From: Owenia fusiformis
Taxonomy: Eukaryota; Annelida; Polychaeta; Sabellida; Oweniidae
Length of the DNA: 64,000 bases
Reading direction: 5' to 3'
NCBI GenBank assembly: GCA_903813345.2
Contig: CAIIXF020000012.1
Location: 21,650,184 to 21,714,183 of the forward strand
Shown here piece by piece: positions 22,191 through 32,945 of the stretch. Numbering within the stretch: position 1 is the first letter of the stretch; every line of letters starts with the position of its first letter. The position numbers were made by a program, and so were the translations under genes. A model generated the notes under the pieces. It was not told where the DNA came from and did not search any database. It saw only the letters and a program-made list of their open reading frames with translations.

Positions 22191-22348
22191 AGTCAGAACA
22201 AGGGGCATGGGGCTAGTTGAAGAAGGTGTGACAGGTGTGGCATAGACAGTAACGTGTTCATACTCATACTCTTGCAAGAATACATCCTATACCCCTCCAA
22301 ATTGCCACCACTTCCTTGCACATAAAGATGCGCTGATCTGTCCACGTC

Positions 22349-22501
22349 ATGCGTGGTTTAGCCCTGAGTCATTTGTGGGTTAAAGCAGAGAAAAGCAGCC
22401 CATGGGCAATTCTTTCTCGAGGTTTTGCAATATCTGGTGGAGAAGTTGTGAGCACAGATGCTCCTGAGATAGCTCCAAAAGAAAAAGTCACAACAATTCA
22501 A
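22349..22501 (+). CDS. Possible first coding exon with mitochondrial-type N-terminus
   Basis: An ATG opens 51 codons ending CAA at 22501, directly followed by a good GTAAGA donor. The peptide begins MRGLALSHLWVKAEKSSPWA and continues ILSRGFAISGG, then EVVSTDAPEIAPKEKVTTIQ. The Arg/Leu/Ser-rich start without acidic residues in the first dozen looks like a mitochondrial targeting peptide, and the codon use looks coding. Reading through the donor it stops at TAG 22526-22528. No downstream exon was found on this strand, where the SDR gene runs antisense, so it could be a relic or chance ORF. Protein family not recognised. Confidence 0.25.
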
Positions 22502-22997
22502 GTAAGAGGAACTTCCATTGGCACTTAGCCCTTGCAATGATTTTTTCAATTTCTAAAACTTGGTGCATGTGAATGAATGACATATCATTGCAAAGAGGAG
22601 AGACGTGGCTTTATGGTACATTGAATGAAATTGATGTAGTCATCACTAGTTTTGTGATTTTACTAGATAACTATTTGTTGCGTTTTTTGACACACCCTGT
22701 ATACTGGTTGAGAAAAAGAGATGATTGTATCCCTTAATCTGAATACCCTTTTGTTTTTCAAGGATCGGTTATCTAGAATTTTGCCATATGGTCATTTCTG
22801 CATCCTTGATATTCTGAATTTTGAACGTCTTTATCGCGATCCATAAATTCTCTTAATTGTTTCCCCCTTAGGCCATACACAATACCAACACACTCTACAT
22901 GTTGTTTTAGGGTGAAGCTAACTTATCTTAATCAGAGAGCAAGAAATGCCTACCTTATCTCTCCAGGATTACCGATGACCAATTAATTGTGATTTAC

Positions 22998-25900
22998 CTG
23001 AACGTGTGGAGGAGTGGAGAGGGAGTAGACAATGATGTCAGCAATATCATCACTTTCCAGGTGCTGAAAAATATTTTTACAAATGGGATTTTCCTTCGTA
23101 ATTTTACAAATGAGATTTTGCCTTCGTAATTTTACAAATGAGATTTTGCCTTTGTAATTTTACAAATCAGATTTTACCTTTGTAATTTTACAAATTAGAT
23201 TTTGCCTTTGTAATTCAAATGATATTTGCCTTTGTAATTTTACAAATGAGATTTTGCCTTTGTAATTTTACAAAAAAGAATAGTTATATTGGTGTGACGA
23301 TGGACACATACCAACCATTAGGTTTGCATCATTTGTATTATATTGTTTTATCGCTATTTATATAACATTTTGTCTATTATTTGAATGTACACTGAACCCA
23401 AATAATTGTTTTTGAACAATATGTCCAAACGGCCAAAATACCTGAGAGTTTGCATATTTCTTCTCTGCCTTTTTTTCTGACCCAAGCATAGTAGCGTGGA
23501 AGTGAGATTTCACCATACCTGGACTGATTTGCTGAAAATTGAGATGTAGTACATGTAGCTAATGACATCTATAGTTGCTCATTGAAGATCCATTAGGTAA
23601 AAGTAACTTAGGGGGAGATTTTTGGTGTATTTTTACTTTTTCAATTATAAAACATCAATAGTCATATAATATTTTTAGCCAGAAACGGTTAATAGATATG
23701 ATAGATGTATTTAGGATCTGTCATTTAGGACAAAAAACGTGGGTAAATACCTTTTCTAAATCTAAGATTTAAAGGAACGAAATATAAAAAATCGTGGGGG
23801 AGGGGAGACAAAACCTAGTCTAGGATTATATAATAATTGTGCACAAATAAACATCCTAGACAATACCCTCGGCTATAATACGATTTAAGAACTTTGGACA
23901 TTGGCTGACTATATGCTGTGAAAAATGCTTTAGTGCATCTTGGCCAGCGAAAACGCAATCGTGTAGAAAATACGCATATTTTAGTCAGAAGTTGCTCCAT
24001 TGACCAATTTTCATAATTTGCGCCATATTCGTATAAAGTGGTTATACAGGTGCACAATCAAAACTTTTTTGTTCTATATTAAAAATATTTTAAAGTAAAT
24101 AAAGCCATCCCTCTGGTACTCCACTCGATTACACTGTTACAAAATATCGAAGGTACGATTTTCTTGGCTTATTTCTGTTTATCTTTCCTTATTTCTGATA
24201 TTTCACGCGTTGTAGGCAGAATTCCCACGACATTTTTAATAAATGCGTGTTTCAGTATCATATGTCTAAAAATGTACATGTTTGCGAACAAACAGAATCG
24301 TCGATTTAATAGGGAGTTTAAGCTTGCATATAAAATCGAAACGCCAACCTATACGTTTGACCAATCGCCCATACAAACGCATCGCTTAAATATTTCCTGT
24401 TCACGTTTAGGTTGTGAAAAACATTGCAAGCTTAAGCTCCCTATTACCACACTTTTGTTACGTAAACGGAACTTCAAAAACGGTTAAGATCTGCATTTCA
24501 AGCCCGTTCAGGACCTCCCAAAAAATAATTTCATGGATATATGCCGCGGACAGTTGTGCGCCACAATATGATATTGAAAACATTGTATCTCAGTCAATAA
24601 AAGTACAGTCAATAAATATACATTGTCTTAGTTGATCGGACTTACTTATTACATATGAACTCCATCGAGTAGGCTTAGAGCCAACACAAAGTTCTAAAAA
24701 GCAAGCCCTATGTCCTGTTTAAGAACCTTTATTCTAACTATTGAAAATGGATTCTACCAATACTCTCCCACATGAATCTACTTGTTGAGATTCGATCAAC
24801 TTGAGTTCTTCTGAGAAATATGGGTTTCAGCAAGGGTCCATTGACTAAACATGGGGATATATGCCATTGACTCTTGATTTTTTTCTCAGAAAAACTCAAG
24901 TTGATTGAATCTCAACAGGTACATTCATGTGGGATACTAGTGCTAGAATCCATTTTCAATAGTAAGAATAGGAGTTTTTAAACAGCACATTAAAGCTTAA
25001 CTTAAAGGCCTTTTTGAAATCTTTGGTTAGTATTAGCTATGTTATAATGCAACAAATCTATAACTGAGGAATTGACCACGATTGAATGAATAATCCTAAA
25101 TTACCATCACTCTTATATGCGAGTTAATATCTCGGAGCTCCCAACGTATGCTCTCGGTGATGGCATCAACGGCATACTTCGTTGCAGAGTAAACGTGCAT
25201 TTTACCAACTCTGTGACCAGATAAACTAAAATCAAACTAGCCATGATTAAAATTATGAAACCGCCGTATTGATGCTGATGAAGTTGCGAAATGGCATTTA
25301 GAAAATACATTTTTGTGTATTTCGAAAACTAATCATATGTTATTTAGGCCTTTTGAATTCTTAACGAACCTGTTCATATTGATTATCTGTCCATCGTCTA
25401 CATTGCGTTCTCTCATGCTCTTCACAGCTCCTTGTGTGATAGACATCAGTCCATAGACGTTCACCTAATGAAATCAAAAAGTGTATAGTAATACTGAAGT
25501 ATCGTCAGCTTAACTAGATGAGTACCAGTGGTTGTGGGAAGTGATTGATATTTGCAACGGTAATAATTCTTATAATGGGCCTATACTATATAGTTGAGAT
25601 TCATGAAGAATTGTCAACATAATATTACCATCATAGAAAACAATAAATCGGTGTGCATATTATATGCATATACAATTGGGGTTTTGAAAAATGCAGAAGA
25701 AAATCTGAATCTTTCCTAAAAATCGAGGAAAAAACTTGGATAAATTCTGGTTTCGTTTTATGAAAAATCGAGAGAAAATCGGAATTTCTAGAAAGATCAA
25801 GATGAGAAAATCTCGACTGCTAAAAACGAGTCGAGAGAAATTGGGACTTGACAGTCGCTTTGACTTTGCTTCTTTCTGCGTGACATACATCACTTGGCCT

Positions 25901-27033
25901 AAAACTTAAAAAACGTGTTATCACTCTCTACTCTGTGAAAATTAAAGAGAGTGTTTATTGGTGAAGCGTCGTAACTTTGCAAGTATTAATTCAGACGAAT
26001 ACGAATATTAGAATAACATGGCTTTAAAGTTGTATAGGTTCTAAAATTTCGAAATTCAAATCAGACATATTATTATTGAATAAGCAAGGGAATCAAAAAA
26101 TGATTGGCAATTGTATTGATTAAAAACATCAATAGACATTAGGTACAGCTGGCACAGTGAGTGACTCATAGGCTTGTGATCTGTCCCGGGTCCCTACATG
26201 TACGTACGTCTGACTGGGATTTAAATAATATAAAATAGCTGCAACATCTTTCCAAATCCCTATACCAGTTTTTTTACGTTTTTTAAATTCCCACGTCACT
26301 GCAGGCATAAGTTCACAAGAGCTTGGTTTCGTCGATAGACTAATTTTGCATAAAACATGATTTTAATCTATCTAGCCACAAATTCATGTCATGTTTCTGC
26401 CTCTTTGTTAAACTTTCATTTCTTGTAAAGGCTTTACCAGCTTCATTTGAGATTTTAAAGATTCTACCAGCGGTGAGACGGTAGAATCAGCTGTATCTGT
26501 CAGAGGATGATGTAGCTTTATGAGAATTTAGTAGATGGAGGGAGTGCTTCTTTTTGGCTTACTTACCTCAAACATATTCTTCCACTTGTCTTTATCTCCA
26601 TCGATGATGTTAGCATTCAGAGCGAGTCCTGCACTGTTAACAAGTACGTCGACTCCACCATATTTTTCTTTAATTTCCTTGAACATAGCGGAAATCTCGT
26701 CCTCCTGTCTGAGATCACATTGGATTGGATGCACTTCGAACCCCTTTCCATTTAGATCATAGGCCAACAACTGAGAATGAAATAATACATTCAAGTATCA
26801 TGGGTATTTGAAGCCATTAAATGGGTTGTTCAGACTTAGATTAATTCATTTCAAGTTAAACCAGATACATAATGGAAACACCCTCACTGATGGACACTTA
26901 CTTTCAATTTGTCGAAGCTGCGTGCGCATGTTACTACTTTCATTCCTCTTGTTGCCAAGGCAGTCACTGTTGCAGCACCTATACCCATAGACCCACCAGT
27001 AACTAGGGCAATTCGTCCCTTCCATCTGTCCAT
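22998..27033 (-). CDS. Short-chain dehydrogenase/reductase, DHRS11-like, last exon not found
   Basis: Minus-strand coding exons: 27033-26902, 26770-26567, 25464-25370, 25225-25105, 23531-23442, 23063-22998; phases agree throughout. The protein starts MDRWKGRIALVTGGSMGIGA with the NAD(P) motif TGGSxGIG, then a CAR segment typical of NADP-preferring SDRs. The second exon has the acidic CDLRQEDEI and the VNSAG (NNAG-type) motif, the third NVYGLMSITQG and MRERNVDDGQIINMN, and the fourth the catalytic SGHRV followed by YSATK (Tyr and Lys). The fifth starts QISPGMVKSHF and the sixth ends LSTPPHVQ. Every block aligns in order with vertebrate DHRS11, a cytosolic NADPH-dependent ketosteroid/carbonyl reductase. 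The expected final exon (about 13 codons, IGDIxxRPTxQ type) should lie below 22998 but I could not recognise it. A 3' splice site (TTTTAG) at 27040-27045 just upstream of the ATG suggests a separate 5' UTR exon. Confidence 0.9.
23072..23277 (+). repeat. 28-bp minisatellite in the SDR intron
   Basis: There are about seven copies of TTTTACAAATGAGATTTTGC followed by CTTTGTAA. One copy is shortened near 23215. It lies directly beside the exon at 22998-23063, immediately upstream of that exon's acceptor in transcript direction. Confidence 0.85.
24309..24444. mobile_element. Miniature inverted-repeat element, 136 bp, TA-flanked
   Basis: The ends ATAGGGAGTTTAAGCTTGCA and TGCAAGCTTAAGCTCCCTAT are inverted repeats and abut TA on both sides. 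Weaker complementarity continues inward (CCAACCTATACGTTTG against CACGTTTAGGTTG). It is typical of a MITE hairpin. Confidence 0.65.
24709..24990. mobile_element. Inverted-repeat (foldback) element, about 280 bp
   Basis: Arms of roughly 110-120 bases: the left arm has ACTATTGAAAATGGATTCTA, CTCCCACATGAATCTAC and TCAACTTGAGTTCTTCTGAG. The right arm carries their reverse complements (TCAGAAAAACTCAAGTTGAT, ATTCATGTGGGA, TAGAATCCATTTTCAATAGT). The loop is about 60 bases. The target duplication is not clear. Confidence 0.65.
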
Positions 27034-27099
27034 CTGTATCTAAAACATAAACGTAGAGTTCACTATTTGTATTTTTTCTTCTATACATGTATTTCTATG

Positions 27100-28540
27100 G
27101 TCCTTTAATGCATAAATAAAAAGGCCAGTGTTGGTGTTAGTGCTAGCTAGTGAGGTGAAAACCACAGGCAATGAAACAGATGGTAGGAATTGACCGTTCA
27201 TTGGAACACAGAGTGGGCGGAGATTTTATTTCGGCCAACTGCTAAATTATTTTCCGATGTTTGTTGTGATGTCAAATAGCAATTAAAGAGGGAACACAAA
27301 ATCCGGGGACGACCAAACTACTGTTCCATTGTAGATTGAAATCCCGACCGAGTTTGTGCATGGCCTATACAGGTTTCTATCTTCCTGGCCATAACTCGTA
27401 TACACAATGCGCCGAATCAGCCACCGTGCAAATGTATGGGAATAAAGGGAAAATTGCTATTAGTCCTTGCATTCGTTTGAATTACTTACAGCTTCTTAGA
27501 TATTTAGAAGTTTAAACTTAACTCTGTGCGCTCATGGTAAACTTCGAGGACGGTATTCACTTTTACACCGGAAAATATCATTTAATCTATGGATATATAT
27601 TTCGAATAGAAACACATTTTGAGAAGAAACACAAAATGTTTTAGTGTTACTGGCTTTAATTGTAATTTTAATACTTACCATCCGAAAATATCGTTGCCTA
27701 AAGGTAAATCGAATATCAGAGTACCACGAACACAGAGTGACGTTACATATGGTAGCAGGTTTAGAAACTATTAGATTCCACTCACCTTGATTAATTTTTT
27801 AATATTTTAGAAAAAACTAGAAACAGAAAAACGTGTACCTTTTATGATATTGAAGCTAGATCCGAAATTCAAACAAGAGCACAGAAAATGCTATTGATTC
27901 ATAAATCCAGTAAACGAATTGTTCGTTGCTGAGGCACTGATTCTAGAACGCAACAGTAGTATTGTTTAGGTTTATATTGATTTTTTAATGATTTTTAGAA
28001 TTTAAAACCTGTTGAACTTTTGCAAAGCATGTGTTATCTCGATCAATTATTTCAACGGCTTGTACATTAGATACACACTAGGCGCCTCAATGATAGCATT
28101 TACTATCATAAATGTTGTAATTATACAATCTTATTCATTCTCATTTAACATGGGCTTGGATAGAGGTCAATGCTTTAACATGGTGAAACTAATGAGATAT
28201 GGAATGGTTGAATAAGATGGCTATAAGAGCAAATTTACATAATTGATATTTTTAAAATCAGTTGTTAGATGCTAAAGTCTGCGTCGTGTGTGTTGATAGC
28301 AACGACATTTAATGTGTGCTATTTTGATTTCATCACAACTGGTTATCATAATCATGCGATGTGTACTGAAATATTGCTAATTATTTCTCAAAAACAGCTG
28401 AGCTTAGATGATGATTTTTGTCAAAAAACAAAGTTTTGTTTTGTTTGTGGTGATACAAACCCGGATTACAGCACATACAGAGCATCGATATCGATTGCGT
28501 TGATATTTTTTAAACTACATAAAAATATGTTTGACATCAA
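27100..28540. other. Intergenic stretch, nothing recognised
   Basis: This is upstream of the SDR start, AT-rich, with only short open frames and no clear repeat ends. It may contain the SDR promoter and 5' UTR exon, but I could not identify them. Confidence 0.4.
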
Positions 28541-30416
28541 CTCTTAACCCCCCTATCATAGCAAACTAGTTCTTACCCGTTCTTGCCAGTCCAACGAAAA
28601 CGTCGTAAAACGGGCTCAATCTAGCTGTGGTCGGGAAATATGTCTAAAATAATTAGCTACTTCGTTCATAAACAGTCTTCAATACGTCCATCTCATTCGC
28701 AGTTCGTTCAGGTCGCACCACGTCGGTGTGCAACGTCGTATAACGCGTCCCTTAGTCTAGAAGGTCATCATGACCTGATTACAGAACGGTATGGTTGCCA
28801 TCGAATTTTGAATCGATTCAAAATTCTAAATCACATTCCCCGTCCGGGAAAGTCCATGAAGTTCGTAAACAGACCGTAGAACGTTGTAGCTACGTTCATT
28901 TAGTTCGCACGCAGTTTAAAACCGATTCAGTAACGTTTTGAAGAACGCAGTGACAACTGGTTCTGGCTATTTTTGTTAATTCGTTCATAAGCAGTTTTTA
29001 ATACGTTCATCTCGCCTTTATATCGTCTGCAGTACGTTGGTATCAAGTTTCACTGTATAAAAAAACGAATATTGCTTGCAAATAACAAGCAATTCTGGTG
29101 TTTATTTGCTTCGAATTGCATGTTATAAACAGTAATCATCACTGACAGAACGCAGACAATAACTGCATATATGGAACACAAATATATGCAGCTGCATATA
29201 ACAAACATCCACAGAGAATACTGACTGAATATACGGGTACTGTCACTGAGTATATTTGCTTATATTCAGACATACTTTGCATATTTGCTGTTTACTGGTG
29301 ATTATATGCAGCGCAGAAACTGCATATACCTGCTTATTTGGGATAGACAAATATAAGCAGTTGAGTATACTAGATATATATAGAAATTAACACTGGTTAT
29401 ATTTGCATATGATCTGCATATACGCCATTTTTCATGAGTATTCCTGCATATTTTGAGATAAGTAATATGCAGCATGTGATTATATTGAGACATGCACAAG
29501 AATATAAACTAACTACATTAGCATATATGGAGTCAAGATCGGCATATTTGACATTGCTTTATGATCATATGCAGCACAAGATATGCAATTTTTGCTTATT
29601 TGGGAGGACTGGTAGACGATGTTTTGTGAATTGGGCATCGACCCAGGCATAAACGGGAGGTAAAACTTAATATACACGTTAACACAAGTTAGAAAAAATT
29701 GCACATAAACAGCTTTTACGTTTTTTATAATTTATTTCAAATTTCTTTAGATGTGTATTTAAAATAATTTTCAAAAACAATGATATGTTCAATACTAAAA
29801 AAATATGATGAAACATTTTGATGGATATAGATAGGATTATTATGTTTTGGCCAAACCTGTATACTGCTAAACAAATATATTTACATTGCATTGTACATGA
29901 TGTAACATTATATTTCTATCTTTAAAATGGTGCGAACTAATTATGCTCCAAATCAATGTATGCATATTGCTCGATCTAGAAAACAGAGTTTTTTGTAGCT
30001 AGATATGGTCTGTCTTCCGGAAGTACATTCTCGTACGATACCGAATTCTGCTTTCCCCATTCAAACTCCTTTCTTCTACAAGTTTCCCAATATATATGAA
30101 AATTCAGCTATCACATGATTTCTTTTTTGCGAGAAATCTGTCACTGCACACAAATACACTGCTCTGAAAATACATAGACACTACTGTGTATTTTAATCAA
30201 TGATACAAAGACACCAGTTTATAGCATACTGTTCAGCCATAATGGAACTTCCAAGACAATCAATTAATTAAATTATCAAGATCCATGCCAAGTCTTATAT
30301 TTACAACAATTTGCCAAGTGTCTTTATTGTGTTTTTTATTCATCGAACCTACTTATATCTAAGCTCAATCATCTATCCATTAAGAGAAATAAAAAGCAAG
30401 CTAAACTTTCACTTAC

Positions 30417-30492
30417 GAGAGGCTTCATCGTGTTCCAGGGTCTGGCGTGGAGCAAACGACTGTCTGGCTAAATTGCGCCAATGTGTAGACAT
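30417..30492 (-). CDS. Possible short first exon, minus strand
   Basis: Minus-strand ATG at 30492 opens MSTHWRNLARQSFAPRQTLE, then HDEAS, and meets a strong GTAAGT donor after 30417. It lies upstream of the SDR gene in the same orientation. Joined to the acceptor before 27039, however, it would be out of frame with the SDR ATG, so if used it would act as an upstream ORF or belong to another transcript. No family recognised; possibly chance. Confidence 0.2.
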
Positions 30493-32555
30493 TCTCACCG
30501 TATGGCTTTATATTTATTGACTACTCGTAGAGCAAGCATGGCAAAGTAAAATGTCAACCACCTTTGTGCGTGTCACGTACGATCATTACTTGTGCATCAT
30601 AGCTCGGAGACATTCAGCTTGCTCAATATCCACCCTCCCCTCATCTTCAGTCATTCAATAACAATAGATATTGTAAAAACATGAACGTCTTAATTCTGCA
30701 ACATTTTGCTGCTATATTGAACAATCATAATGCTGTATTGATGAACCCATGATTTGACATCTCTAATAAGTAATCAAAACATAAACAGTGCTAATTACCT
30801 GACACAATTGCACAATTGTGGCCGGATGTTTGGAGAAGCATTCGTGATTTGTATAGAATTACCTTTTCATTCTTGGGATTCAAAATACAAACTAATAATT
30901 CACTTTTTTTATGTATTCAGTTTTAATTTCAAATAATAAGCTTATTCATAGGATTAAATCTGAATGACATTCTGGTGATTTAAGAATTGTATTAATCTTG
31001 GACCCCCTCCCGACATAATATCTCTTTAATAATCTGCAATCAAGAAATTGATAGACATAATTTAATCAGATAAATGGCTTATTTAGTTGTTAAGATTACT
31101 GATAAAGTGTTTGTTGGAACCCTTATTTGATATTTGTGTAGGCCTTGATATATATCTTATCTATATCGGATTCAGCAAGGGATTATTGGGTCAAATGTAT
31201 TTTCCTCGCTAATGCCTGGGTCACATTTGCTGCGATTCATCGGCCCGGTTGAGTATTTTGTTCCAAACTGAAATATGTGTTGCAATCAAATGTTTCGAAA
31301 GCCATTTACCATGATTTAAGCAAAACATCATTAAAGCTCTTTTTCAGACATTCAATCAATTTAAATCAATCAAGTTTAAATGCGATCTCGCATATATTGC
31401 ATACATGTATTTGCAGATATACGTGTAGTGATTGTATTTTACTCACACATTCACATAATAATAGCTGTGATTTGATATGTAATATTGAGTTTTCAATATT
31501 TTGATACATTTGTTTATTATTTTGCGATCATTAAAGCTTTAATCGGGGATAAAGATTTTGAATAAGTACACGTACATTACGTATTACAAGTCAAAAACCT
31601 TATTTACTTTACATCATAATTTACAAGGAACCCAGATGCCAGAAGAAGCAGTAGACAAAACTCACATCAAATAAGCTAGATGTAATTATTGAAAGGGTTA
31701 TTGGTATTAAAAATCTCAATATTTTATTTCAACAAATGCCTTGATCTCAGAAATTACTTTCCTATGGATTTAAAAATCATCCCAGCACTAATTATAAGTA
31801 ACACCATTGAACCCAAGCCGTCTGATTGCATTACTTGCTAAAATAACATCCTTAGAAGTGAACAATACAAACATCTGATAATAATCTAGCTAAGTCCCCC
31901 CCCCGTGGTATCCATGCCCGCCTTGTTATATTCTTAAAAATGTTGAACTACCTTTTGTATTCCTTCAGCGATAATCAGTTAATTTCTCAATTTAACAGAA
32001 ATTTAATTATACAATGTAGCACGGGACTATACAATCATTACATACATGTAAACTTACCTTGCAAAATAATTTTTATGCGGAAATTAGAACCACCGGCTGT
32101 AGAAATTAATCCATAAAATAACTATAACAAACGGATTAATATTTGTGAGAACTTAACTCATTTGCAAGAATTGAATAATAAGGGATTAAAGTTTTGTATA
32201 TTGCTCTGGCATGTCAAAAGGTATTTTTTGTAAGTTTGCTCTACCATGCACAAAACTTATTAATTGATCTGTCAAATGAAACAGTTGCAATAAATGTGCC
32301 CGTTTCTTTATCTTTATTATCAAATAATCAATTGAGTATACCGAATCTTTCAAATTTTGTGAATATATTTGGAAATGAGAAACAAAGCAAGAAATAGAAA
32401 CGAGGCTATCTCTGATAAAATGCATTACAGAAAACATGTATTGTGGAATATATTGTTTGCAAGTTTAACTCAGTAAAGTCACCTAAATAATGTATGTCAC
32501 CTAATATCTTATTACACGATTGAGAAGAGACTGAGGCAATTCATCATATTACAGG

Positions 32556-32945
32556 CTCGTTGCCAGCTTTTGCCTAGGGGGGGGAGGGGGGCTTATGTAC
32601 TTTCAAAAAGGTCATTTTAAGACGCAATTGATATTTCATGCAAAGATCATGTAGAATATAGATTTTAGTGTCAAGGTTATCTCATTTAATTTCACAAAAT
32701 GGCTAACCTTATAATTACTATTTGAACCAGAGGCAGAGTCAGCAATTGTTCAGGGGGTGAGATTTCTTGGGTTTGCATCAATGCGAACGAAGCGAGGCCC
32801 GGAACGGCGTTTACCCCCGGAATTTTTGAATGTCAATGTCAATGTTTTTTTCATATTTTGCAAAATTGCTTTTTCTTTTTGAGAGGGTGGGGAATGCAAG
32901 CGCACATGTCACCCCCCTCCCGCCTTGGCTACGCCCATGCAAACC
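32556..32945. mobile_element. Possible hAT-type MITE relic
   Basis: The left boundary TTGCCAGCTTTTGCCTAGGG with G runs and the right boundary CCCCCCTCCCGCCTTGGCTA, then CGCCCATGC, are roughly inverted (GGCGTAGCCAAGGCGGGAGG on the minus strand). Ends of this kind are common in hAT-derived miniature elements of invertebrates. Boundaries and target duplication are uncertain. Confidence 0.3.

Noticed and set aside
23075-23275. Possible CRISPR-like regular repeat
   Set aside because: The units are contiguous without spacers and the context is a eukaryotic intron; it is a minisatellite.
25660-25893. Phe/Ile/Arg-rich minus ORF (SRDFLILIFLEIPIFSRFF)
   Set aside because: Derived from internally repetitive GAAAATCGAGA-type sequence in an SDR intron; not exon-like.
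28640-28879. 79-residue plus-strand ORF with mixed composition
   Set aside because: It lies in the repetitive left end of the possible large element (ACGTTCGT-type motifs) and has no recognisable domain.
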